From: Pseudomonas sp. N3-W | GTDB taxonomy: Bacteria; Pseudomonadota; Gammaproteobacteria; Pseudomonadales; Pseudomonadaceae | Assembly (NCBI RefSeq): GCF_024970185.1 | Contig: NZ_CP103965.1 | Span: forward strand, 678,001 to 742,000 | Direction of reading: 5' to 3' | Length of the DNA stretch: 64,000 bases | Shown: in pieces, positions 54,387-64,000 of the stretch | Numbering within the stretch: position 1 is the first letter of the stretch | Layout of the letters: each line of letters begins with the position of its first letter | Notes under the pieces: model-generated | Database searches by the model: none | What the model saw: the letters and a program-made list of their open reading frames with translations, nothing else | What the model was told of the DNA's origin: nothing | Program-made: the position numbers and the translations under genes

Positions 54387-57164
54387 TCAGGACGTTTGCG
54401 TAGCCGTGCGGTTCTGCTGGTCGCGTTGGGCCACCCAATGCTCGATCAACTCACGCAGCTGTGACAGCTCCACCGGTTTGGCCATATGCCCGTCCATGCC
54501 GGCCTGACGGGCGCGCTCCTTGTGCTCGGCGAGGATGTGCGCAGTCAGCGCCACAATCGGTGTGCGAATTCGCTGGTTGGCGACTTCCCAGGCACGCAGT
54601 TGCTGGGTGGCGGAGAAGCCATCGAGAATCGGCATTTCACAATCCATCAACACCAGGTCGTAACGCTGGGCTTTCATCGCCTGCAGGGCTTCTTCGCCGT
54701 TGCTGGCGGTGTCCGGTTGCAGGTTGAGCTTGCCCAGCATGCCGCGAATCACCTTGGTCGAGATGCTGTTGTCTTCGGCCACCAGAATCCGGAAATCGCT
54801 GGGCACCTTGACCGGCAGCGGTGGGCCGGACGCGGTCTGCGGCGATACGGTCTGGCCTTTGTTGCGCTGGTTGAGTTCGTCCGCCAGGGTGGTCTTGAGG
54901 GTGTAGCCGGCCACCGGTTTGGCAAGGATGCGTTTGATCCCGGAATTACGGGCGATGATCTTGCTCGGCGCGTTGCTGATGCCGGTGAGCATGATCAGCA
55001 GAATGTCGTGGTTGAGGCTTGGGTCTTCCTTGATCTTGGCGGCCAGTTGCATGCCGGTCATGCCGGGCATGTTCTGGTCCAGCAGCACCACGTCGAAGTA
55101 GTCACGCAGGTGCGCCTTGGTGCGCAGCAGCGCCAGTGCTTCCTTGCCGGATGGCACGGCACTGACGTTCAGGCCCCAGGCGCTGCATTGTTGCACCAGC
55201 ACCTTGCGGCAGGTGTCGTTGTCATCCACCACCAGCACGCGCGCGCCTTGCAGCGGACCGTCGAGATCGGATGTCGGGTGTTCGAGGCGGTCCGGATCCA
55301 GCGGCAAGGTCAGCCACAGGGTGCTGCCCTGATGGGTGCCGCTCTTGATTCCGAACTCTCCCTGCATCAGGCGAATCAGCTGGCGTGCGATGACCAGTCC
55401 GAGGTTGCCGCCCAGTCGGGTGGCTGAAAGGAAGTGCTTGCTGTGCAGTTCGGCGTGCATCAGGGCATCGCGTTCTTCGGCTTCCATCGGTACGCCGCTG
55501 TCTTGCACGGCAATGCGCAGACGCGGTTTGGCGCTGCGTTCGTCGAGGGCGACGACGATCAGGATCTCGCCTTCGTCGGTCTTTTTCAGGGCGTTTTCCA
55601 GCAGGCTCAGCAGGGTTTGGCGCAAGCGTGTCGGGTCACCGCTGATGACGCGCGGTACTTGTGGCTGGATAAAGCTGATCAGCTCGACGTTCTGCTGCTC
55701 GGCCTTGGCGCGGAAGATGCTCAGGCAGTCTTCGATCAGGGCGTTGAGGTCGAATTGCACGTCATCCAGTTCGATCTGCCCCGATTCGAGCTTGGAGATG
55801 TCCAGAATTTCGTTGATCAGGGTCAGCAGTTCGTTGCCGGCGCTGTGGATGGTTTGAACGTAGTCGCGTTGTTTGACCGACAGCGGCGTGCCCAGCAGCA
55901 GCTCGGTCATGCCCAGCACGCCATTCATCGGAGTGCGGATTTCGTGGCTGATTTTTGCCAGGAACTCCGCCTTGGCGTTGATCTCGGCATTGCTGGCCGC
56001 CAGGTCGCGGCTGACGCTGAAGCGGTCTTCGGTGATGCTGCGCTGACGCTCGCCCAGGGCCACGCTCATCAACAGGCCGCTGATGCAAATGACCACCAGC
56101 AAGGTGATGATCAGGCCTTGCGGCGCGACCAGGGTCAGCCCCAGCAGTGCCGGCAGAATGATCAGAGCGCCAATGTTGAACACCACCATGGCCGCCACGA
56201 ACAGGCGGGCGGGGCGATAGCCTTTTTGCCAGTGATAGGCGCTGACGAACAGCATGCTCAGTCCTGCAAGGGCGACCAGGACGTAGGTGATGATGTTCAG
56301 CGGCAGGGTGTTGACGAACAGCAGCAGCAAGCCGCAGACCACGGTAAACAGGATGTCGCCCAGCAACAGCTTGTTCAGCGGGTGCGGGCCGAGCGGGGCG
56401 AAGAACCGGTAGGCGAACATCAGGCCACAAGGGGCCGTCAGCAACAGGGCGAGATAGGCGCCCGGGGTTTGCACCGCGTGCCAGTTGGGCAGCCAGGGGC
56501 CGGCCAGGTTCAGCAGCAGCACCAGGCTGAGCAGCAGCAAGCCTTCGCACGCCGCCAGCCAGGCGCTGCTGCGCGAGCGGGTATAGGCGTAGCGGGTGAG
56601 GTTGTGCAGGACCAACATGCCAATACAGCCGAATAGCAGGCCGTAGACCAGTGTCAGGTTTTGATTGGCCGCCGTCATCACCGCCGATTGCAGGGTGATG
56701 TAAGGCCGCAGCTCGTGTTCGGAAACCAGTCGCAGGTAAACGTCGAGGGGCTTGTCGCTTTGCGGCAACGGCAACATGAAGTCGCTGCTGGGCAATGGAC
56801 GTTCAGACTGGGGCTGTTGCGTGCCGGTCTTGCGTTGCTCGATCAGTTTGTCGCCTTCCAGCACATACAGATCAAGCTGCGACAGATCGGGTGCGAACAC
56901 GCGCAACAATTGTTCGTGCTTGCCCGGGACCAGCCGGAACCGCAGCCATAACGCGCCATCGGGCTCGGCCGCGGTAAGGCGGTCAAGTTCGATGGGGCTG
57001 AATTGGTTGGTGTAGCGGGCGGAACGGATGTCGCTCAGTTGCAGGTCGCCCTGTTCATCGAGCAATACCGACCAGCCACTGCCTGGCGCGGCCTGGGCCG
57101 GGAGCATGCAGAGCAGGGTCAACAGAGTGACGGTGAAACCTATGGCAATCCTGAGCCAGCGCAC
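54387..57164 (-). CDS. retS: Hybrid sensor kinase RetS
   Basis: A 925-residue hybrid kinase. A signal-type N-terminus leads to a periplasmic 7TMR-DISMED2 domain (about residues 40-175), seven membrane helices (about 180-380), and a histidine kinase with His407 in [12 protein letters not shown]. Two receiver domains follow, with Asp696 ([10 protein letters not shown]) and Asp841 (LVLMDCEMP). RetS binds GacS and restrains the Gac/Rsm switch that moves cells from acute to sessile behaviour. The G1 box reads DSGVPM instead of DTGxGx and the N box KKTDEG instead of KFTxxG. Domain order and the neighbours purD, purH and fis support the name. Confidence 0.93.
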   Translation of the reverse strand: MRWLRIAIGFTVTLLTLLCMLPAQAAPGSGWSVLLDEQGDLQLSDIRSARYTNQFSPIELDRLTAAEPDGALWLRFRLVPGKHEQLLRVFAPDLSQLDLYVLEGDKLIEQRKTGTQQPQSERPLPSSDFMLPLPQSDKPLDVYLRLVSEHELRPYITLQSAVMTAANQNLTLVYGLLFGCIGMLVLHNLTRYAYTRSRSSAWLAACEGLLLLSLVLLLNLAGPWLPNWHAVQTPGAYLALLLTAPCGLMFAYRFFAPLGPHPLNKLLLGDILFTVVCGLLLLFVNTLPLNIITYVLVALAGLSMLFVSAYHWQKGYRPARLFVAAMVVFNIGALIILPALLGLTLVAPQGLIITLLVVICISGLLMSVALGERQRSITEDRFSVSRDLAASNAEINAKAEFLAKISHEIRTPMNGVLGMTELLLGTPLSVKQRDYVQTIHSAGNELLTLINEILDISKLESGQIELDDVQFDLNALIEDCLSIFRAKAEQQNVELISFIQPQVPRVISGDPTRLRQTLLSLLENALKKTDEGEILIVVALDERSAKPRLRIAVQDSGVPMEAEERDALMHAELHSKHFLSATRLGGNLGLVIARQLIRLMQGEFGIKSGTHQGSTLWLTLPLDPDRLEHPTSDLDGPLQGARVLVVDDNDTCRKVLVQQCSAWGLNVSAVPSGKEALALLRTKAHLRDYFDVVLLDQNMPGMTGMQLAAKIKEDPSLNHDILLIMLTGISNAPSKIIARNSGIKRILAKPVAGYTLKTTLADELNQRNKGQTVSPQTASGPPLPVKVPSDFRILVAEDNSISTKVIRGMLGKLNLQPDTASNGEEALQAMKAQRYDLVLMDCEMPILDGFSATQQLRAWEVANQRIRTPIVALTAHILAEHKERARQAGMDGHMAKPVELSQLRELIEHWVAQRDQQNRTATQTS

Positions 57165-57222
57165 GGCGAAATCCCTTCGTAGGTTGATGCCAGAATATAA
57201 CTATGCGCGGCGCCGGAATAGT

Positions 57223-57250
57223 CCGGCAAGGGCCTCAAGCCCTTGCCCGG
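57223..57250 (-). terminator. Hairpin after purD
   Basis: CCGGCAAGGGC / GCCCTTGCCCGG with a short loop, 14 bases past the purD stop. No U-run follows on the minus strand; it may mark the purD-retS boundary. Confidence 0.55.
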
Positions 57251-57263
57251 CCGAATGGATAGC

Positions 57264-58559
57264 TTATTCCTGTGTTTCGCCACGTTCGCGGGCAATGGCG
57301 CGGTAGCCAATGTCTTTGCGATAGAAGCAGCCTTCCCAATCGATCTTTGCCGCCAATTTGTAAGCCTGTTGCTGGGCCGCGTCAACGCTGGCACCCATGG
57401 CAGTGGCGCACAGCACCCGACCGCCAGCGGTTACGACCTGACCGTTGTTGAGCGCAGTACCGGCGTGGAAGACTTTGCCTTCCAGTGCCGCCGCTGCTTC
57501 CAGGCCGTTGATCGCCACACCCTTGGCGTAGTCACCAGGATAGCCGCCCGCTGCCAGCACGATACCGACGCTTGGGCGCGGGTCCCATTGTGCTTCGACC
57601 TTGTCCAGGGCTTGCGCCAGGGCGGCTTCGACCAGCAACACCAGACTCGACTGCAAACGCAGCATGACCGGCTGGGTCTCAGGGTCGCCGAAACGGCAGT
57701 TGAATTCGATGACTTTTGGGTTACCAGCTTTGTCTATCATCAGGCCGGCATACAGGAAACCGGTGTAGACATTGCCTTCTTCGGCCATGCCACGCACGGT
57801 CGGCCAGATCACCAGGTCCATGACCCGTTGATGCACATCGGCTGTAACCACGGGGGCAGGGGAGTAAGCACCCATGCCGCCCGTGTTCGGACCAGTGTCG
57901 CCGTCGCCGACGCGTTTGTGGTCCTGGCTGGTGGCCATCGGCAGTACGTTCTTGCCGTCGACCATGACGATGAAGCTGGCTTCTTCGCCATCCAGGAACT
58001 CTTCGATTACCACGCGCGAACCGGCATCGCCGAACGCATTCCCGGCGAGCATGTCGCGCACGGCGTCTTCGGCTTCAACCAGTGTCATGGCGACGATCAC
58101 GCCTTTACCGGCGGCAAGGCCGTCGGCCTTGATCACGATCGGCGCGCCTTTTTCACGCAGATAAGCCAGGGCCGGCTCGATCTCGGTGAAGTTCTGGTAG
58201 TCGGCGGTCGGGATCTTGTGGCGAGCCAGGAAATCCTTGGTGAACGCTTTCGAGCCTTCCAACTGGGCAGCGCCCGCGGTCGGGCCGAAGCAGTCCAGGC
58301 CACGGCTGCGGAACAGATCGACAACGCCGGCCACCAGCGGTACTTCCGGGCCGACGATGGTCAGGGAAACGTTCTTCTCGGCAAAATCAGCCAGCTGCTC
58401 AAGGGCCAGCACGTCGATGGCGACGTTCTCGCACTTGGCTTCAATGGCGGTGCCGGCGTTGCCGGGTGCGACGAAAACTTTCTGCACACGCGGATCCTGA
58501 GCCACTTTCCAGGCCAGGGCGTGTTCACGGCCACCGCTGCCAATGATCAAAACATTCAT
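57264..58559 (-). CDS. purD: Phosphoribosylamine-glycine ligase PurD
   Basis: A 431-residue ATP-grasp enzyme of purine synthesis (second step). MNVLIIGSGGREHALAWKVA is the N-domain nucleotide fold. The ATP-grasp region has IVIKADGLAAGKGV near residue 135. The metal site is VIEFNCRFGDPETQ near 285. Length is normal. It forms the purine pair with purH upstream, separated by 172 bases that hold a REP pair. Confidence 0.97.
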   Translation of the reverse strand: MNVLIIGSGGREHALAWKVAQDPRVQKVFVAPGNAGTAIEAKCENVAIDVLALEQLADFAEKNVSLTIVGPEVPLVAGVVDLFRSRGLDCFGPTAGAAQLEGSKAFTKDFLARHKIPTADYQNFTEIEPALAYLREKGAPIVIKADGLAAGKGVIVAMTLVEAEDAVRDMLAGNAFGDAGSRVVIEEFLDGEEASFIVMVDGKNVLPMATSQDHKRVGDGDTGPNTGGMGAYSPAPVVTADVHQRVMDLVIWPTVRGMAEEGNVYTGFLYAGLMIDKAGNPKVIEFNCRFGDPETQPVMLRLQSSLVLLVEAALAQALDKVEAQWDPRPSVGIVLAAGGYPGDYAKGVAINGLEAAAALEGKVFHAGTALNNGQVVTAGGRVLCATAMGASVDAAQQQAYKLAAKIDWEGCFYRKDIGYRAIARERGETQE

Positions 58560-58613
58560 TTCAAAAAACCTCGGATGACGCTGAATTCAGGAGAACACTG
58601 CAGGCCGCTTTTC

Positions 58614-58702
58614 TGTGGGAGCCGGGCTTGCCCGCGATAACATCGACTCGGTATGACTGAAAGACCGAGTCGTCTGCATCGCGGGCAAGCCCGGCTCCCA
58701 CA
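58614..58702. repeat. Long REP palindrome pair between purH and purD
   Basis: TGTGGGAGCCGGGCTTGCCC GCGAT and an exact inverted copy, with an inner GACTCGGT / ACCGAGTC pair. The whole 89 bases can fold into one long hairpin. Confidence 0.88.
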
Positions 58703-58731
58703 AAAGCCGGTGCCCACAGGGAATCGATCTG

Positions 58732-60339
58732 TTAGTGACGGAAGTGGCGCATGCCGGTGAAGACCATGGCAATGCCGGCTTCATCAGCGGCTGCAATCAC
58801 TTCGTTGTCACGCATCGAGCCGCCTGGCTGGATCACCGCAGTGATGCCGACCTTGGCCGCGTTGTCGATGCCGTCGCGGAACGGGAAGAACGCATCGGAG
58901 GCCATGACCGCGCCCTGAACCTGCAAACCGGCATGTTCGGCCTTGATGGCTGCGATACGGGCCGAGTTCACGCGGCTCATCTGGCCAGCGCCAACCCCGA
59001 TGGTCTGGCGGTTCTTGGCGTAGACGATGGCGTTGGATTTAACGTACTTGGCCACTTTCCAGGCGAAGATCAGGTCGTTGATCTCTTGCTCGGTCGGCGC
59101 ACGCTTTGTCACCACTTTCAGGTCTTCGCTGCCGATCATGCCGATGTCGCGGCTCTGCACCAGCAAACCGCCGTTGACGCGTTTGTAGTCCCAGGCAGCG
59201 GCGCGATCAGCCGACCACTCGCCGCAGGCCAGCAGGCGTACGTTGGCCTTGGCGGCCACGATGGCGCGGGCTTCGGCGCTGACGGACGGGGCGATGATCA
59301 CTTCGACGAACTGACGCTCGACGATGGCCTTGGCGGTTTCAGCATCCAGCTCGCGGTTGAAGGCGATGATGCCGCCGAAAGCCGACTCGGTATCGGTGGC
59401 GTAGGCCAGTTCGTAGGCCTGACGGATGCCGCCTTCGGCGTCCGGGCTGACGGCTACGCCACACGGGTTGGCGTGCTTGACGATCACGCAGGCCGGCTTG
59501 ACGAAACTCTTCACGCATTCCAGCGCGGCGTCGGTGTCGGCCACGTTGTTGTACGACAGCTCTTTGCCTTGCAGTTGGGTCGCGGTGGCGATGCCGACTT
59601 CGGCAGGCTTGGTTTCCACGTAGAACGCCGCGCTCTGGTGCGGGTTCTCGCCGTAGCGCATTTCCTGGGCCTTGACGAACTGGCTGTTGAAGGTGCGCGG
59701 GAACTCGCTGCGACCTTCGGTGCTGAGGGTGTCAGCAGCCTGGTTCACGGTGCCCATGTAGTTGGCGATCATGCCGTCGTAGGCGGCGGTGTGTTCGAAG
59801 GCCTTGAGCATCAGGTCGAAACGCTGAGCGTAGGTCAGGCCACCGGCCTTGAGGCTTTCAAGCACGTTGGCGTAATCGCTGGCGTTAACCACGATGGCCA
59901 CGTCTTTATGGTTTTTTGCAGCTGAACGGACCATGGTCGGACCGCCGATATCGATGTTCTCGATGGCGGTCGGCAGGTCGCAGCCCGGCTTGTTGATGGT
60001 GGCTTCGAACGGGTACAGGTTGACCGCGACCAGATCGATCGGCTTGATGCCATGCTCGTTCATGATCGCGTCATCGATACCGCGACGACCGAGGATCCCG
60101 CCGTGGATTTTCGGGTGCAGGGTCTTGACCCGGCCGTCCATCATTTCCGCGAAGCCGGTGTAATCCGCGACTTCCACTGCGCCAACGCCGTTGTCGCGCA
60201 GCAGCTTGAACGTCCCGCCGGTGGAGAGAATCTCGACGCCCAGGGCTTCAAGCGCCTTGGCGAATTCGAGGATCCCGGTCTTGTCGGAAACACTGATCAA
60301 GGCGCGGCGGATCGGCAGGCGGGTAGTCTGGTCGGTCAT
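58732..60339 (-). CDS. purH: Bifunctional AICAR transformylase / IMP cyclohydrolase PurH
   Basis: A 535-residue enzyme for the last two steps of IMP synthesis. The IMP cyclohydrolase part (about residues 1-150) has [20 protein letters not shown] and [13 protein letters not shown]. The transformylase part has [12 protein letters not shown] near 205 and [10 protein letters not shown] with the active Lys-His near 265. The Met at 60339 fits the known N-terminus; an in-frame start 33 bases earlier does not. It follows fis after a terminator. Confidence 0.97.
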   Translation of the reverse strand: MTDQTTRLPIRRALISVSDKTGILEFAKALEALGVEILSTGGTFKLLRDNGVGAVEVADYTGFAEMMDGRVKTLHPKIHGGILGRRGIDDAIMNEHGIKPIDLVAVNLYPFEATINKPGCDLPTAIENIDIGGPTMVRSAAKNHKDVAIVVNASDYANVLESLKAGGLTYAQRFDLMLKAFEHTAAYDGMIANYMGTVNQAADTLSTEGRSEFPRTFNSQFVKAQEMRYGENPHQSAAFYVETKPAEVGIATATQLQGKELSYNNVADTDAALECVKSFVKPACVIVKHANPCGVAVSPDAEGGIRQAYELAYATDTESAFGGIIAFNRELDAETAKAIVERQFVEVIIAPSVSAEARAIVAAKANVRLLACGEWSADRAAAWDYKRVNGGLLVQSRDIGMIGSEDLKVVTKRAPTEQEINDLIFAWKVAKYVKSNAIVYAKNRQTIGVGAGQMSRVNSARIAAIKAEHAGLQVQGAVMASDAFFPFRDGIDNAAKVGITAVIQPGGSMRDNEVIAAADEAGIAMVFTGMRHFRH

Positions 60340-60370
60340 TTCAATTTCCATCAAAAGCAAAGGAGTCAGC

Positions 60371-60403
60371 AAAAAAGGCGACCGGTTTTACGCGGGCGCC
60401 TTT
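60371..60403 (-). terminator. Rho-independent terminator after fis
   Basis: On the minus strand AAAGGCG ... CGCCTTTTTT with a GC-containing loop, 18 bases past the fis stop and 32 before the purH ATG. Confidence 0.8.
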
Positions 60404-60420
60404 CTGGTTTGATTGAATGC

Positions 60421-60741
60421 TTACAGCAAATCGTACTGCTTGAGCTTCTTGCGCAGCGTGCCCCGGTTCAGCCCGAGCAGCTCGCTGGCCTTGGTCTGGT
60501 TACCCTTGACGTAGTTCATCACGCTTTCGAGCAGGGGAGCCTCGACTTCGGAGAGCACCAGGTTGTACACATCCGTGACGGCAGCGCCCTCAAGGTGGGC
60601 GAAATAATTGTGCAGCGCCTTCTCGACGCTACCGCGAAGGGTCTGACCTTCTTCGCTCGGCGTATTGAGGTGCTGTTTCAAATTCACGTTGTCGCTCACG
60701 GGTGTTGTTCCACTCACTAAAGTCTCGGTCATCATCGTCAT
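60421..60741 (-). CDS. fis: DNA-binding protein Fis
   Basis: A 106-residue nucleoid protein. The C-terminal helix-turn-helix [20 protein letters not shown] (residues about 80-99) is the Fis mark, and [12 protein letters not shown] precedes it. Fis bends DNA and sets growth-phase-dependent transcription. [11 protein letters not shown] is the pseudomonad N-terminus; a frame starting at 60813 would overlap dusB. The ATG overlaps the dusB stop as ATGA, the classical dusB-fis operon. Confidence 0.97.
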   Translation of the reverse strand: MTMMTETLVSGTTPVSDNVNLKQHLNTPSEEGQTLRGSVEKALHNYFAHLEGAAVTDVYNLVLSEVEAPLLESVMNYVKGNQTKASELLGLNRGTLRKKLKQYDLL

Positions 60742-61748
60742 GCGGCCACCCCTTCTCCGTCCCCTGTCAGGCTCTTGTAACGTTCGGCGAAAAACTCCCG
60801 AACGTCGGCGCATTGTGCTTCCGTACCATCCAAACGATTGAAACGGGCGCGGAACTCCCTGGCGCCCGGCAGGGTTGCGAGATACCAGCCCACATGCTTG
60901 CGAGCAATGCGTACGCCCATCACGTCCCCATAGAAGGCGTGCAGCGCGGCCAGATGCTCAAGCAGAATACGTTCCACCTCGATCAGCTCCGGTGTCGGCA
61001 ATTTTTCACCGGTACGCAGAAAATGATCGATCTCACGAAAAATCCATGGCCGCCCCTGGGCAGCACGGCCTATCAACAGGCCATCGGCACCGGTCGCGTC
61101 CAGCACGTAACGGGCCTTCTCGGGCGAGTCGATGTCGCCATTGGCGAACACCGGTATCGACACCGCCTGCTTGATCGCGGCGATGGTGTCGTACTCGGCT
61201 TCACCGGTGTACAGGTCGGCACGGGTGCGGCCATGCACCGCCAGCGCCGTAATGCCTGCCTGTTCGGCGATCTTCGCCACCGTCAGGCCGTTCTTGTTGT
61301 CCCGGTCCCAGCCGGTACGGATCTTCAGGGTGACCGGCACATCGACCGCCGCCACGACGGCCTGCAGGATCTCGGTCACCAATGCTTCGTCCTTCAACAA
61401 CGCGGAGCCGGCGGCCTTGTTGCAGACCTTTTTCGCCGGGCAGCCCATGTTGATGTCAATAATCTGTGCACCCAGCTCGACGTTGGCCCGGGCCGCATCC
61501 GCCAACATCTGCGCATCACCACCGGCGATCTGTACCGAGCGGGGCTCGGGATCACCTTCGTGGATCATGCGCATCCGCGATTTGCGGGTGTTCCACAGGC
61601 TCATGTCGCTGGTCACCATTTCCGAGACTACAAGCCCTGCGCCCAATCGTTTGCACAGCTGACGAAAGGGCTGGTCGGTGACACCCGCCATGGGGGCGAG
61701 GATCAAGCCGTTGTGCAATGTATATGGACCGATGCGTACCGCCGACAT
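60738..61748 (-). CDS. dusB: tRNA-dihydrouridine synthase B
   Basis: A 336-residue FMN enzyme that reduces uridine in the D-loop of tRNA (position 17 by the DusB type). [20 protein letters not shown] is the N-terminal FMN region. The catalytic Cys lies in [18 protein letters not shown] near residue 107, and TLKIRTGWD and [15 protein letters not shown] follow. The dusB-fis order is conserved in gamma-proteobacteria. The 185-base gap upstream must hold the operon promoter, which I cannot place. Confidence 0.96.
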   Translation of the reverse strand: MSAVRIGPYTLHNGLILAPMAGVTDQPFRQLCKRLGAGLVVSEMVTSDMSLWNTRKSRMRMIHEGDPEPRSVQIAGGDAQMLADAARANVELGAQIIDINMGCPAKKVCNKAAGSALLKDEALVTEILQAVVAAVDVPVTLKIRTGWDRDNKNGLTVAKIAEQAGITALAVHGRTRADLYTGEAEYDTIAAIKQAVSIPVFANGDIDSPEKARYVLDATGADGLLIGRAAQGRPWIFREIDHFLRTGEKLPTPELIEVERILLEHLAALHAFYGDVMGVRIARKHVGWYLATLPGAREFRARFNRLDGTEAQCADVREFFAERYKSLTGDGEGVAA

Positions 61749-61933
61749 AGGACTTCCCTGTTGTGGGGCCGGATCATGAGAGTTCGAAAAAGGGTTGGCA
61801 TGATACCCGCTCTCGATGACTGGATAAAGGCTGAATTGGATAAAATCTGAACAGTTATTCCGTTATTGCCGACGGTCTGGATGCGCCGGGCACAGTCAGA
61901 AAACCGCCGTCAATCGCGCAACACTGACGCGTT

Positions 61934-63166
61934 TCACTCCGGGGAGTGGAAGCTCAGGCTGTAATTCACCGCTTTCGGGCCCGGATCGAGGATGTCCAGG
62001 GCGATATGGATGGGTGTTTGCGGCGGCATTTCGGCCAGGCCTTCGAGGTCGCCGTTGAGGTATTCGCCGGGTTTGAACCGACGACTGGCAATCAGATGGC
62101 CATTGAGATCGGCGAAACGCAGTTCCAGCAGCGGGAACGGCTGGGAGAACGGTGCGCGGTTATAGATGATCGCATCGACCACCAGCGCACCGCTGAAATC
62201 CGGATGGCTGCGCACCACCAGGTTGCTGCTTTTGATTTTGGCGATATCAACCTTGGACGGCACCGTGCAGCCGATTTCCGGGCACAGTTGCTGGAACCAC
62301 GGACGGTACTGATCCTGACGGGCCAGTTCGTCGAAATGATAAGCAACGTATTGACCGGCCAGTGCGCCGGCCGCCAGCACGATCAGCAACAGCCAGAAAA
62401 GGCGTCGGCCCCAGGGCGAACGGCGTTTCTGCCAGTCCAGTTGCAGCGGGTCGTCGGTCAGGTCTTGCAGGACTTCGGCGCGGACACCGGGTTCGCCGCG
62501 CGGCTGTTTTTTACGCAGCGGTTCGATAGATGGCAGATCGTCATCAAGGTCATCGGCGGCGGACAGGCGTTCGTGCGCAGCGGCGGTGTCGATCGGGTCG
62601 TGCAGGCGCAGTTGCGGCACCTTGGGTTCGTCGTCCAGGTCCAGTGGTTCCAGCGACAACGACAGCGAAGGCTCGGTGCGCGACTGTTTGCTCGAGTCCG
62701 TGGTGGGTTCCGCTTCGCGTGTGGGTTCGGCAGCTTCGGCACGGTCAGCGGCTGATTCACTGAACAGACTGTCGGACCACTGCTCGTCGTGTTCGATACT
62801 GTCGCGGCGTGCGCTCAGGCTGTCTTCACGGTGACGACCAAACTCGGTGGTCGGCTGGATTTCCCGCTGTTCCAGCCGGGCGAGCTCCTGGTCCAGATCA
62901 AGGTTGTCCAGGTCCATCTCGGCGGCGGTCCACTGCTTTTGGCTGATGGCTCGCTGGGCCGGAGGTTCGACAACGACCGGTGCAACCGGCGCAACCGGTT
63001 TCACCGCTTCCTTGCCGGCCCGCTGTTCGAGCAACTGCTTGGCGGCGTTGAACACCTGCAGGCACGAGCCGCAGCGAACCACCCCGCGCGCCACGCTCAA
63101 TTGAGCGTGACTGACGCGGAAGCTGGTTTGGCAATGCGGGCACTGGGTGACGAAGCTGTCGGTCAT
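61934..63166 (-). CDS. Zinc-ribbon DUF3426 membrane protein
   Basis: A 410-residue protein. The N-terminal zinc ribbon of the MJ0042 type has two Cys pairs: CPHCQTSF at residues 9-16 and CGSCLQVF near 32. A long acidic, low-complexity linker runs from about 60 to 250 (SLSLSLEPLDLDDEPK). One membrane helix follows (LFWLLLIVLAAGALAGQYVA, about 265-285), then the C-terminal DUF3426 domain with ALVVDAIIYNRAPFSQPFP. Function unknown. It sits between prmA and dusB, as in P. aeruginosa. Confidence 0.88.
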   Translation of the reverse strand: MTDSFVTQCPHCQTSFRVSHAQLSVARGVVRCGSCLQVFNAAKQLLEQRAGKEAVKPVAPVAPVVVEPPAQRAISQKQWTAAEMDLDNLDLDQELARLEQREIQPTTEFGRHREDSLSARRDSIEHDEQWSDSLFSESAADRAEAAEPTREAEPTTDSSKQSRTEPSLSLSLEPLDLDDEPKVPQLRLHDPIDTAAAHERLSAADDLDDDLPSIEPLRKKQPRGEPGVRAEVLQDLTDDPLQLDWQKRRSPWGRRLFWLLLIVLAAGALAGQYVAYHFDELARQDQYRPWFQQLCPEIGCTVPSKVDIAKIKSSNLVVRSHPDFSGALVVDAIIYNRAPFSQPFPLLELRFADLNGHLIASRRFKPGEYLNGDLEGLAEMPPQTPIHIALDILDPGPKAVNYSLSFHSPE

Positions 63167-63196
63167 GCGGCGATCCGGATTGTGCAGGTGCTCATT

Positions 63197-64000
63197 CTAG
63201 CGCCGACGGCCAGTGATGCGCACCCAGCCATCGCGATTGGCAATCGGGTCCAGATCGAAATCCTGAGCGTAGGCGGCAGCGACGTCTTCGCCTTGCTCGG
63301 CGAGGATGCCCGACAGCGCCAGGCGCCCGCCGGTCTTGACCAGGCTGGACAGTTGCGGCGCCAGGGAAACCAGCGGGCCGGCCAGGATGTTGGCGACCAG
63401 CACGTCGGCCTGGACCTGCGGCAGATCTTGCGGCAAGTACAGCGGGAACAGGGCTTCGGCGATGTTGTTACGCCCGGCGTTGTCGCGGGATGCTTCCAGG
63501 GCTTGCACGTCGATGTCGGTGCCGACGGCTTCCTTGGCGCCCAGCAACAGGGCGGCAATCGCCAGAATGCCCGAGCCGCAACCGAAGTCGAGCACGTTGC
63601 AGTCCTTGAGGTCCTGACCGTCGAGCCATTCCAGACACAGGGCGGTGGTCGGATGGGTGCCGGTGCCGAACGCCAGGCCCGGGTCCAGCAGCAGGTTTAC
63701 CGCGTCCGGTTCAGGTGCGGCGTGCCAGCTCGGCACAATCCACAGGCGCTGGCCGAAACGCATTGGCTGGAAACCGTCCATCCAGCTGCGTTCCCAGTCC
63801 TGGTCCTCGATCACTTCGCTGTGATGCTCGGGCAACGGGCTGCCGGTCAGCAGCTCCAGGTGTGCCAGTACGCTGGCGGCTTCGGTGCCACCTTCGAACA
63901 GGGCCAGCAGATGCGTGTGCGACCACAGCGGGGTGGTGTTGAGTTCCGGCTCGAAGATCGGCTGGTCTTCGGCGTCCATGAAGGTCACCGACACGGCGCC
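63197..64000 (-). CDS. prmA: Ribosomal protein L11 methyltransferase PrmA (partial, runs off the window)
   Basis: The window holds the C-terminal 267 residues; the gene continues past base 64000 on its 5' side. The edge reads [18 protein letters not shown], which in full-length PrmA lies about 25 to 30 residues from the start, so the GTG near 63994 is internal. The SAM site is [20 protein letters not shown], and [18 protein letters not shown] carries the Asn-x-x-x-x-Pro/Gly-like motif. PrmA trimethylates L11 at several amino groups. Confidence 0.95.
   Translation of the reverse strand, partial: GAVSVTFMDAEDQPIFEPELNTTPLWSHTHLLALFEGGTEAASVLAHLELLTGSPLPEHHSEVIEDQDWERSWMDGFQPMRFGQRLWIVPSWHAAPEPDAVNLLLDPGLAFGTGTHPTTALCLEWLDGQDLKDCNVLDFGCGSGILAIAALLLGAKEAVGTDIDVQALEASRDNAGRNNIAEALFPLYLPQDLPQVQADVLVANILAGPLVSLAPQLSSLVKTGGRLALSGILAEQGEDVAAAYAQDFDLDPIANRDGWVRITGRRR

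Overview
The window reads as chromosome of a Pseudomonas of the P. fluorescens group. The evidence is high G+C coding sequence, REP palindromes with the GTGGGAGC core between genes, an aerobic-type cobalamin cluster, an urt/ure urea cluster, and the block prmA, DUF3426 gene, dusB, fis, purH, purD, retS, marC. That last block follows the gene order I remember from P. aeruginosa PAO1 (about PA4850 to PA4857). No rRNA, tRNA, CRISPR array, IS element or prophage core was seen. prmA runs off the right edge.

Left part (1 to 12 kb): an AsmA-like membrane protein; a pair of lower-G+C orphan genes (2257-3809); a ferritin-like diiron protein; an intracellular-type lipase; a DMT exporter divergent from an AraC-type regulator; a PsiF protein; an AI-2E-type permease; a YegD-like Hsp70; and the cbpA-cbpM co-chaperone pair.

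Toxin region (12.2 to 22.9 kb): two tandem giant genes (1720 and 1752 codons). Each has a dermonecrotic-toxin-type N-terminal region (DUF6543/ToxA_N), a leucine-rich repeat block and a C-terminal NEL-type E3 ubiquitin ligase domain with an intact Cys-Val-Asp-Gly catalytic loop. They look like host-directed effectors. No secretion genes or chaperones are nearby.

Urea region (23.0 to 33.1 kb, all minus strand): urtABCDE imports urea and ureD-ureA-(two acetyltransferases)-ureB-ureC splits it. The nickel accessory genes ureE, ureF and ureG are not in the window.

Metal region (33.4 to 43.8 kb, minus): a TonB-dependent receptor plus periplasmic protein, permease and ATPase. Its promoter carries a Zur-box-like dyad, pointing to zinc. 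A copper block follows upstream: DUF2946, PCu(A)C chaperone, DUF2946, OprC-type copper receptor, PepSY membrane protein.

Cobalamin region (44.1 to 52.6 kb): cobL-cbiD-cobK on the minus strand and cobG-cobH-cobI-cobJ on the plus strand, the middle of corrin ring synthesis. cobJ carries an N-terminal CbiG-like domain. Two more orphan genes of the same family as those at 2257-3809 bracket the plus-strand cob operon.

Right part (53.7 to 64 kb, minus): marC, the hybrid sensor retS, purD, purH, fis, dusB, a zinc-ribbon DUF3426 protein and prmA.

The least described content is (i) the tandem DUF6543-LRR-NEL genes, (ii) the dispersed four-member orphan family with a shared Trp-x12-Trp/Cys motif, and (iii) the Zur-box and attenuator-like leader of the TonB receptor.
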